The notes beneath the pieces are model-generated. The model was not told where the DNA came from. It did no database searches and saw nothing but the letters and a program-made list of their open reading frames with translations. The position numbers were made by a program, and so were the translations under genes. DNA of 17,222 nt from positions 1 to 17,222 of the forward strand of contig CAZDKO010000032.1 in NCBI GenBank assembly GCA_964506075.1. The letters run 5' to 3'. Within the stretch, counting starts at the first letter, position 1. Each line of letters opens with the position of its first letter. This DNA is from CAZDKO01 sp964506075 [NCBI: uncultured bacterium] (GTDB lineage: Bacteria > CAZDME01 > JAYEMH01). This document shows positions 1 to 6,304 of this stretch, piece by piece.

Positions 1-77
1 ACCGGGATACGGTAGTTCCTTTTGATGACCGGGAAGTCATCAGGCAGATACTTAAGGAATTAAGTTTGGCGGTTTGA
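1..77 (+). CDS. murE: MurE C-terminal end (partial): UDP-MurNAc-tripeptide synthetase
   Basis: Only the last 24 codons are present, read from base 3 to a TGA at 75-77. The peptide contains VPFDDREVIRQIL, which resembles the usual C-terminal end of Mur ligases of the MurE type (FDDRE followed by a short helix). MurE adds the third amino acid, meso-diaminopimelate or lysine, to UDP-MurNAc-L-Ala-D-Glu in the cytoplasm. The residues that decide which amino acid is used lie upstream of the window, so specificity cannot be read here. The position directly before murF is the standard dcw order and supports the call. The gene is cut by the window edge and is not broken. Confidence 0.85.
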   Translation, partial: RDTVVPFDDREVIRQILKELSLAV

Positions 78-89
78 TTGGTGATTGGT
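76..89 (+). repeat. Two tandem copies of the heptamer GATTGGT at the murE stop
   Basis: GATTGGT occurs twice in a row, at 76-82 and 83-89. The first copy overlaps the murE stop codon. The ten bases TTTGATTGGT at 73-82 recur across the ftsA stop at 11519-11528. This looks like a very short remnant of a heptanucleotide tandem repeat. A function is not evident. Confidence 0.5.
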
Positions 90-117
90 TTCCGCCATGA
101 TGTTTGGCGGAAACCGA
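85..117 (+). promoter_or_regulatory. Strong stem-loop in the murE-murF spacer
   Basis: Bases 87-97 (GGTTTCCGCCA) and 105-115 (TGGCGGAAACC) are perfect inverted repeats, leaving a 7-base loop. An outer U-G pair (86/116) and a U-A pair (85/117) can extend the stem to about 13 pairs. No T-run follows on either strand, so it does not look like an intrinsic terminator. The murF ribosome binding site (about 122-130) lies just 3' of the stem. It could tune murF translation, act as an RNA processing site, or be a remnant of a small dispersed repeat. The pairing is seen directly; the role is inference. Confidence 0.6.
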
Positions 118-135
118 CAACAGGAAAGGGTAGCG

Positions 136-1524
136 ATGAGTTTTCAACTTGATGAAATTTTAAAATGGACTGGCGGAGAAATCATTAATTCTAAAGAGGA
201 AGTCCCCTTGGTATTTGAACATATCGGTATGGATTCAAGAACAACCCGTCCGGGAGAATTATTTGTCGCCCTTAAGGGAAAAAATTTTGATGGACATGAT
301 TTTATCGGGTCGGCTTTTTCTAAAGGAGCGAAAGCCGCTTTAGTTTCAAAAATTCCGGAAGAGCAGTCTCATTACCCGGGAGAGAATAAATTTTTCCTGA
401 TTAAAGTTAAAGATACTTTACAAGCTCTTCAGGATATGGCTACCAATTACCGACACAAATTTAATTTAAAGGTGATTGCCGTGACCGGCAGTAATGGAAA
501 AACCACGACCAAAGATTTGATTACTCATCTTCTTAAAAATAAATATTCAGTAATTAAATCAGAAGGGAATTTCAATAACCACATTGGGCTTCCTTTAAGT
601 TTGTTGTCAATCGGGGATAATCACCAGATAGCAGTTCTAGAGTTAGGAATGAGTGCTTTAGGGGAAATCAAATTACTGTCACAAATTGCTAAGCCGGAGT
701 TCGGCGTTATTACTAACGTCAGCCCGGCTCATCTTGAATTTTTAGGCAGTCTCGATAATGTCGCTACGGCTAAATCGGAATTAATTGAATTTTTAAGTGC
801 AGAAAGCATCAGTTTTTTGAATAATGATGACCCTTATGTAAGTCAAATGAGAAACAAAGCCAAAGGTAAAGTAATTACTTTCGGAATTAAAGAAAAAGCC
901 GATTACCGGGCAGATGACATTGATTATTCACATCAGGGCTTAAGTTTTAAAATAAATCAAGACGTGACAATTTCGGTACCTCTTTTAGGTCACCACAATA
1001 TATATAATGTATTAGCTGCTTGTGCGGTTGCCCGTGTTTTAGATTTAAACTGGGAAATCATCAAAGACTGTTTAGCCAATTTTTCCCCGCCGCCGATGAG
1101 AATGGAATTTCTGGAGATTAAAGGTCTAAACATTATCAATGATGCTTATAACGCTAATCCTCATTCTGTCCGGGTGGCTATTGACACTCTTAAGGATTTT
1201 AAAACTGTAGGGAGAAAAATTATGATTTTAGGTGATATGCTGGAATTGGGAAATTCTAGTTCTTTGTTTCATAAGCAGCTGGGGGAGTATATAGCTAATA
1301 AAGGGATTGATTATTTACTTACGGTTGGAGACGTTTCCCGCCTGACTTCTCAGAGTGCGCTTGAATCCGGTATGGATGCCGGGCACATTTTTCATTGTAA
1401 TTCCATAGAGGAAATTCTTGTCATCTTGAAGGATATCGTTCAAAGTGAAGACGTTATTTTGATTAAAGCTTCCCGGGCGATGAGATTGGAACGGATAGTG
1501 GAGGGAATTAAAAATGCTTTATAA
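136..1524 (+). CDS. murF: MurF: UDP-MurNAc-tripeptide--D-Ala-D-Ala ligase
   Basis: MurF is the last cytoplasmic Mur ligase. It uses ATP to join D-Ala-D-Ala to the UDP-MurNAc tripeptide. The 462-residue length is normal. The three Mur ligase domains are visible: an N-terminal UDP-binding part (SFQLDEILKWTGGEI onward), the central ATPase with the P-loop TGSNGKTTTK at residues 117-126 followed by GNFNNHIGLPLSLL and ELGMSALGEI, and the C-terminal domain with NDAYNANPHSV and ILGDMLELG. The ATG at 136 is chosen because a purine-rich ribosome site (AGGAAAGGG, 122-130) sits 5 bases upstream and the protein begins as family members do. A TTG at 85 would add 17 unconvincing residues encoded by the stem-loop. 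The 3' end overlaps mraY by 11 bases. Confidence 0.96.
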   Translation: MSFQLDEILKWTGGEIINSKEEVPLVFEHIGMDSRTTRPGELFVALKGKNFDGHDFIGSAFSKGAKAALVSKIPEEQSHYPGENKFFLIKVKDTLQALQDMATNYRHKFNLKVIAVTGSNGKTTTKDLITHLLKNKYSVIKSEGNFNNHIGLPLSLLSIGDNHQIAVLELGMSALGEIKLLSQIAKPEFGVITNVSPAHLEFLGSLDNVATAKSELIEFLSAESISFLNNDDPYVSQMRNKAKGKVITFGIKEKADYRADDIDYSHQGLSFKINQDVTISVPLLGHHNIYNVLAACAVARVLDLNWEIIKDCLANFSPPPMRMEFLEIKGLNIINDAYNANPHSVRVAIDTLKDFKTVGRKIMILGDMLELGNSSSLFHKQLGEYIANKGIDYLLTVGDVSRLTSQSALESGMDAGHIFHCNSIEEILVILKDIVQSEDVILIKASRAMRLERIVEGIKNAL

Positions 1525-2608
1525 TTGGCTTTATCCTCTCAGGGACCAATGGTTCATATTTAATATTTTCCGTTATATTACTTTTCGGGCCGCCGGAGCC
1601 ACCGTGACCGCGCTTTTTATCAGTATCGCTCTGGGACCTTTATTAATCAGATGTCTTAAATACTTTGAATTCAAAGACAATTTACGTAAAAAGGATATAT
1701 TCCCTTTATATGAACTGCATAAGTCCAAAGAAGGCACTCCCACTATGGGTGGGATTCTAATTTTAACGGCTGTATTTATCTCAACTATTCTCTGGGCGAG
1801 AATTGACGCCCGTAGTATTGTTTTAGTTCTGGTATCTACGGTTTCCTTAGGGATTCTTGGTTTTATTGATGACTATCTTAAGGCCAGAAAAATATCAGCC
1901 GGTTTAGGCGCACTGACTAAATTTTCCGGTCAGGTTATTATAGGATTGTTAATAGGTCTTTATCTATTTGAATTCCCGCTTATTGCTGAATACGCGACTA
2001 AAATTAACATTCCTTTTTTTAAAAATTTATGGTGGCAACTGGGAATTTTTTATGTTCTTTTTGTCGCTTTAGTCATTGTGGGGACCTCTAATGCGGTTAA
2101 TCTTACCGACGGCCTGGATGGATTAGCTATTGGGTGTGTCATTATTGCGGCCCTGGCTTTTACGGCCATTGCTTATCTTTGCGGTAATTTCCGCCTGGCT
2201 GATTATCTTAAAATTGCCTACGTTCCCGGAGCCGGAGAACTGGCTGTGTTTTGTGCCAGTTTAGTCGGGGCCGGTTTAGGTTTTCTCTGGTATAATTGTC
2301 ATCCGGCCCAAATTTTTATGGGCGATACCGGCTCATTAGCGTTAGGGGGGGCTCTGGGAACAGTAGCCGTTATTATTAAACAGGAATTAGTTTTAATGAT
2401 TGTCGGGGGAATTTTTATTTTAGAAGCCTGTTCGGTAATTTTGCAGGTGGTTTATTTCCGGTTTACCAAGAGAAGGTTTTTTCTCATCGCTCCTTTACAC
2501 CATCATTTTGAAGCCAGGGGTTGGCCGGAATCTAAAATAATTATTCGTTTCTGGATTTTAGCGGCCATTTGCGCTTTAATAAGTTTGAGCACCTTAAAAA
2601 TAAGATGA
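1514..2608 (+). CDS. mraY: MraY: phospho-MurNAc-pentapeptide translocase
   Basis: MraY transfers phospho-MurNAc-pentapeptide from UDP to undecaprenyl phosphate, giving lipid I at the inner face of the membrane. The protein has 364 residues, about the usual 360, and is hydrophobic throughout, fitting the family's ten membrane segments. Family motifs are present: TPTMGG near residue 76, the aspartate pair DDYLK at 119-120, NLTDGLDGL with Asp199, GDTGSLALGG with Asp271 (the expected magnesium/catalytic Asp), and the triple histidine HHHFEARGW at 329-331. The ATG at 1514 lies inside the end of murF, with GGAGG at 1499-1503 as its ribosome site. The last codon overlaps the murD start as ATGA, so mraY and murD are probably translationally coupled. 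Confidence 0.97.
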   Translation: MLYNWLYPLRDQWFIFNIFRYITFRAAGATVTALFISIALGPLLIRCLKYFEFKDNLRKKDIFPLYELHKSKEGTPTMGGILILTAVFISTILWARIDARSIVLVLVSTVSLGILGFIDDYLKARKISAGLGALTKFSGQVIIGLLIGLYLFEFPLIAEYATKINIPFFKNLWWQLGIFYVLFVALVIVGTSNAVNLTDGLDGLAIGCVIIAALAFTAIAYLCGNFRLADYLKIAYVPGAGELAVFCASLVGAGLGFLWYNCHPAQIFMGDTGSLALGGALGTVAVIIKQELVLMIVGGIFILEACSVILQVVYFRFTKRRFFLIAPLHHHFEARGWPESKIIIRFWILAAICALISLSTLKIR

Positions 2609-3957
2609 AAAATTTAAAAGATAAAAAAATAACCGTCGTGGGTTTAGCCAGAAGCGGTTTAGCTGTTGCTGAATTTTTAAATAATGCCGGGGCAAAAGTT
2701 AAGGTTACCGACATAAAAGAAGAGTCTTCTTTATCCGGTGGTGATATAGAGAGACTCCGGGAAAAAGGTATTTTAATTGAAGTCGGTACACACAGCCGCG
2801 AGTTTATTGATAATGCGGATTTAGTGGTAACCAGTCCCGGTATCGGTCCGGATGCTTCCCCGTTAAGGTGGGCGGAGGAAGCGGGAATTCCGGTTACCGG
2901 GGAATTAGAATTAGCCTCCCAGTTTGTGCCCTGTCCGATTATTGCCGTCACCGGAACCAACGGCAAAACAACCGTGGTTACTCTTCTTGGAGAGATTTTA
3001 AAGAGAAATCATAAAGTTGAAGTGGCGGGAAACATCGGGGTGCCTTTATCCGGAGTAATCGAAAGGTTAACCGATGAACACTTACTGGTTTTAGAAGTCA
3101 GCAGTTTCCAGTTAGAGACAATAATAAATTTTCATCCGGTTATTTCTGTTGTTTTAAACGTTACCCCCGACCATCTTAATCGCTATAGAGGTTTTGAAGA
3201 TTACCTTTCGGCTAAAAAACGGATTTTTCTTAATCAGGGGCCGGATGATTACGCTGTCTTCCCGGCGGATGCTTTTTATACGGAGGATTTCATTGAAGAA
3301 ATTAAAGCCCGGTATATTTTATTCGGGGCGAAATCAAAAGTAAAAAGAGGTATTTATTATTCTGATTCTTTTATCTGGTCTAATATTAACGGCCGTGAAG
3401 AAAAAATTCTTGATAGAAGCGATATTAAATTAACCGGCCCGCATAATCTGGAAAACGTCATGGCTGCTTTAGCCGTAACTTCCATTTTAAAGGAGGATTT
3501 TAAGACGGTTGGAGAAGTCATAAAAAACTTTTCCGGACTTGAACACCGGATAGAAGTAGTTTCCGTGATTAACGGCGTAACCTTTATTAACGATTCCAAA
3601 AGCACCAACGTGGATTCGTTAATCAGGGCGATACAGAGTTTTGACCGCATTATTCTTATCGCCGGCGGACGGGATAAAGGAGCTGATTTTACCGGGGTCA
3701 GGAAAGATATAGAAAAGAAAGTTAAACAGATTGTTCTTTTCGGGGAAGCCAGAAATCTGTTGAAAGATACCTGGGCAGGGACCAGGCCCATTTATCTGGC
3801 TGAGAATCTGGAACAGGCCGTACTTCGTGCTCGTGATTTCTCCCGTCAGGGGGACGTGGTTCTTTTTTCTCCCGGTTGCAGCAGTTTTGATATGTTCAAA
3901 AACTTTGAGGAAAGAGGAAAAGCTTTTAAGGAAATAGTTCTAAAACTTAGTCGTTAG
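2605..3957 (+). CDS. murD: MurD: UDP-MurNAc-L-Ala--D-Glu ligase
   Basis: MurD adds D-glutamate to UDP-MurNAc-L-alanine in the cytoplasm with ATP. The protein has 450 residues, a normal size. The N-terminal Rossmann-like part starts ITVVGLARSGLAVAEFL. The ATPase P-loop is VTGTNGKTT at residues 115-123. Later signatures are NVTPDHLNRY, HNLENVMAAL, FINDSKSTNVDSL, IAGGRDKGADF and the C-terminal SPGCSSFDMFKNFEERG. The ATG at 2605 gives the ATGA overlap with mraY and the canonical start MKNLKDKKITVVG. A TTG at 2569 would add 12 residues inside mraY and is less likely. There is no clear ribosome site, so coupling to mraY is expected. The last codons and the stop lie in a heptamer repeat that continues into the spacer. 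Confidence 0.96.
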   Translation: MKNLKDKKITVVGLARSGLAVAEFLNNAGAKVKVTDIKEESSLSGGDIERLREKGILIEVGTHSREFIDNADLVVTSPGIGPDASPLRWAEEAGIPVTGELELASQFVPCPIIAVTGTNGKTTVVTLLGEILKRNHKVEVAGNIGVPLSGVIERLTDEHLLVLEVSSFQLETIINFHPVISVVLNVTPDHLNRYRGFEDYLSAKKRIFLNQGPDDYAVFPADAFYTEDFIEEIKARYILFGAKSKVKRGIYYSDSFIWSNINGREEKILDRSDIKLTGPHNLENVMAALAVTSILKEDFKTVGEVIKNFSGLEHRIEVVSVINGVTFINDSKSTNVDSLIRAIQSFDRIILIAGGRDKGADFTGVRKDIEKKVKQIVLFGEARNLLKDTWAGTRPIYLAENLEQAVLRARDFSRQGDVVLFSPGCSSFDMFKNFEERGKAFKEIVLKLSR

Positions 3958-3995
3958 TTTTTAGTCGTTAGTCGCTAGTTTTTAGTTGGTAGTAC
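3947..3995 (+). repeat. Seven degenerate heptamer repeats across the murD stop
   Basis: Seven back-to-back 7-base units fill this stretch. All share TAGT at unit positions 2-5. Five read TTAGTNN, three of them exactly TTAGTCG (at 3947, 3961 and 3968). The units at 3975 and 3989 begin with C and G. The array starts in the last codons of murD, contains its TAG stop (3955-3957), and ends about 20 bases before the ftsW start. It resembles in kind the heptanucleotide tandem repeats known from cyanobacterial intergenic DNA. No stem or promoter is evident inside it. Confidence 0.75.
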
Positions 3996-4014
3996 CACAG
4001 AGTTAATTAAATAA

Positions 4015-5097
4015 ATGAAAACAAACGTTTTGCTTTTTATAATTGTCATTATTTTAGTCGCCATCGGTATCGTGATGGTTTTCAGCAGCAGTGGTATTTA
4101 TGCGCAGGAAAAGCGTCAGGATGCGCTCTATTTTTTAAAAAGGCAGTTTTTATGGGCGGTTCTCGGCTTAATTTTTCTTTTTATTACCCTGCAGAGCGAT
4201 TACGGTATTTTCCGGGCATTGGGTAAGCCGGCGGTGTTAATCAGTTTAGCCTTACTCATTCTGGTTTTTTTCCCCCAGTTCAGCCGGGTAGCCGGTGGAG
4301 CCCGCCGCTGGCTGAGCTTAGGAAGCTTAAGTTTTCAACCGGCAGAGTTAGCCAAGCTTTCTATAGTTATTTATCTGGCTGATTTTTGTTCCAGGAAAAA
4401 GAATTTTTTACGGAAATTTTCTTTATCCACGCTGGTTCCTTTTGTATTGGTGTCCCTAATCTTTATACTGTTACTCAGACAACCTGATTTGGGAACGGGT
4501 ATCGTTATTATTTTTACCGCCGGTATTATTTTGTTCCTGGGAGGAATGAAATTTAAATACCTTTTAGGCGCGCTTTTTCTGGTGCTCCCTTTAATTTTTA
4601 TATTGATATTCACCGTTGGCTACCGCCGGGAAAGATTAATGGCTTTTCTTAACCCTGCCGAGAAAATCGAGTCGGCCAATTATCAGACCAAGCAATCTCT
4701 GATAGCTTTAGGTTCGGGAGGGTGGAAAGGGGTGGGGCTGGGGAAGAGTTCTCAAAAATTATTCTTTTTACCCGGGGCCCAGACAGATTTTATTTTTTCT
4801 ATAATAGGCGAAGAAACGGGTTTTGTCGGAGGAGGGTTTATATTACTTTTATATCTGGGTTTGATTATCTGTATTTTTCGGATTGCTCTCCGCGCCCCCG
4901 ATAATTTTGGTTATCTTTTAAGTTCAGGTATTGGTGTTCTTCTGATGCTTCAGGTAATTATTAATCTGGGTGTGGCGATGGGATTGTTGCCGACCAAGGG
5001 GACGCCTTTACCTTTTATAAGCGTGGGCGGCTCGGCTTTGCTTTTTAATCTCCTGGCAATCGGTATGGTTCTTAGCGTGGCCAAACAGGAACAGTAA
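4015..5097 (+). CDS. ftsW: FtsW: SEDS-family septal peptidoglycan glycosyltransferase
   Basis: FtsW polymerises lipid II into glycan strands at the septum, working with the transpeptidase FtsI, whose gene is not in this window. The 360-residue protein is very hydrophobic, consistent with ten membrane segments. SEDS motifs are clear: RRWLSLGSLSFQPAELAK (PAE at 109-111), RQPDLGTGIVI (about 155-164), YQTKQSLIALGSGGWKGVG, LPGAQTDFIFSIIGEETG, and GTPLPFISVGGSALL near the C-terminus. Asp258 in QTDF probably matches the essential aspartate of SEDS enzymes. FtsW rather than RodA is inferred from the position between murD and murG. The ATG at 4015 begins with the first membrane segment. Only a weak GAG lies upstream, about 12 bases away, so initiation may be inefficient. 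Confidence 0.94.
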   Translation: MKTNVLLFIIVIILVAIGIVMVFSSSGIYAQEKRQDALYFLKRQFLWAVLGLIFLFITLQSDYGIFRALGKPAVLISLALLILVFFPQFSRVAGGARRWLSLGSLSFQPAELAKLSIVIYLADFCSRKKNFLRKFSLSTLVPFVLVSLIFILLLRQPDLGTGIVIIFTAGIILFLGGMKFKYLLGALFLVLPLIFILIFTVGYRRERLMAFLNPAEKIESANYQTKQSLIALGSGGWKGVGLGKSSQKLFFLPGAQTDFIFSIIGEETGFVGGGFILLLYLGLIICIFRIALRAPDNFGYLLSSGIGVLLMLQVIINLGVAMGLLPTKGTPLPFISVGGSALLFNLLAIGMVLSVAKQEQ

Positions 5098-5100
5098 ATA

Positions 5101-5110
5101 ACGTTAACGT
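5101..5110. promoter_or_regulatory. Perfect 10-base palindrome in the ftsW-murG gap
   Basis: ACGTTAACGT is its own reverse complement. It lies 3 bases after the ftsW stop and 18-33 bases before the two candidate murG starts. It could be a protein-binding site. With no loop it is a poor RNA hairpin. A chance occurrence is quite possible. Confidence 0.25.
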
Positions 5111-5143
5111 GTAAAAAAACGAAGGAAGATGGAAAGAAATAAG

Positions 5144-6262
5144 ATGAAAGTTATACTGGCCGGGGGAGGAACCGGAGGGCATTTTTTCCCCTTAGTCGCC
5201 GTAGTTCAAAGATTAATAAAGGCAAATGTTGAAGTTTTAGTTATCGGACGTAGACGTAACTGGGAAGAAAAATATTGCCTGGATTATAAAATCCCTTTTA
5301 AGGGAATTTCTACCGGGAAGCGTTCCGGCAAATTATCTTTACAGACTGTATCGGCTATGATAGAATTGGCAAAAGGGTTCTTTGAATCGTTGAGAATATT
5401 GAGAGATTTTTCTCCGGATGTCGTCCTGGGCACAGGTGGATACGTGAGTTTACCGGTAATGCTGGCGGGTTTTTGTTATCGGTGTCCTTTGTTAATTCAC
5501 GAACAGAACGTTTTACCGGGGCTAGCGACGAGATTCTTATCTTTCCTGGCTAAAGAAATTGCTTTAAGTTTTGAGGGGACGTCTGAATATTTACCCGGTC
5601 AATTTAAAAGTAAGATTTCGATAACCGGTTGTCCTTTGCGTGAATCGGCTGAAGCGAAAAATGGGAAAGCCGTTTCGTTATCAACGCTCGGGCTTGAAGA
5701 GAATAAAACCACATTATTGATTATGGGAGGCAGCCAGGGAGCCCATAGATTAAACGAGCTGATTATTAAGGTGCAGGAAATCTGGCAGAACAAAAATCTC
5801 CCTCTTCAAACAATCCATTTGAGTGGAGAAAGAGATTTTTCTCCGGTTGAAAATGCCTACAAAAAATTAGCTATTAAAAGCTATATCGCCTCTTTTTCTG
5901 ATAATATTGGAGATATATATAGTCTAACGAATTTAGCTATTGTCCGGGGCGGAGCGGTTACTTTAGCGGAACTGATGTATTGGGGGATACCGGCAGTAAT
6001 TATCCCGTATCCTTATGCTACCGCAAAGCATCAGGACCTAAACGCCGAATTTATGGAGCGCCAGGGAGCAGCGAAGGTTTTTAAAGAGGAAGAGTTGAAG
6101 GCGGAGGTTCTCGCCGAATACGTGAGTTCTTTAGTAGAGAACCGGGGAAAACTCGCCGAGATGGCTAAAGCCAGCCGGGCTTTAGCTCAAAAAGACGCCG
6201 CCGATATTTTAGTTAAAAGGATTATTAATTTAGCCGAAGGTTCAAAAATTTTAAAAAGGTAA
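5144..6262 (+). CDS. murG: MurG: lipid II synthase (GlcNAc transferase)
   Basis: MurG transfers GlcNAc from UDP-GlcNAc to lipid I on the cytoplasmic face of the membrane, giving lipid II. The two-lobed GT-B fold is visible. The N-lobe has the glycine-rich loop GGGTGGH at residues 7-13, GTGGYVSLP and IHEQNVLPGLATR. The C-lobe has IMGGSQGAHRLNELI and the donor-binding AIVRGGAVTLAELMYWGIPAVIIPYP, then HQDLNAEFM. The protein has 372 residues from this start. An ATG at 5129 in the same frame would add MERNK. I prefer 5144 because MKVILAGGGTGGH matches family starts and the purine run before 5129 is too close to it. The call between the two starts is not firm. The gene ends 42 bases before the preferred start of the next gene. 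Confidence 0.95.
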   Translation: MKVILAGGGTGGHFFPLVAVVQRLIKANVEVLVIGRRRNWEEKYCLDYKIPFKGISTGKRSGKLSLQTVSAMIELAKGFFESLRILRDFSPDVVLGTGGYVSLPVMLAGFCYRCPLLIHEQNVLPGLATRFLSFLAKEIALSFEGTSEYLPGQFKSKISITGCPLRESAEAKNGKAVSLSTLGLEENKTTLLIMGGSQGAHRLNELIIKVQEIWQNKNLPLQTIHLSGERDFSPVENAYKKLAIKSYIASFSDNIGDIYSLTNLAIVRGGAVTLAELMYWGIPAVIIPYPYATAKHQDLNAEFMERQGAAKVFKEEELKAEVLAEYVSSLVENRGKLAEMAKASRALAQKDAADILVKRIINLAEGSKILKR

Positions 6263-6304
6263 TTTTTGAATTATAAGCCGCAGGCTGACGGAAAATTTAA
6301 ACAA

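Noticed and set aside
85-135. Longer MurF start at TTG 85
   Set aside because: The added residues are encoded by the stem-loop and have no family resemblance; the ATG at 136 has a good ribosome site.
2541-2966. 141-codon minus-strand frame across the mraY-murD junction
   Set aside because: Both plus-strand genes have full motif support here; the antisense peptide is low-complexity and matches nothing I know.
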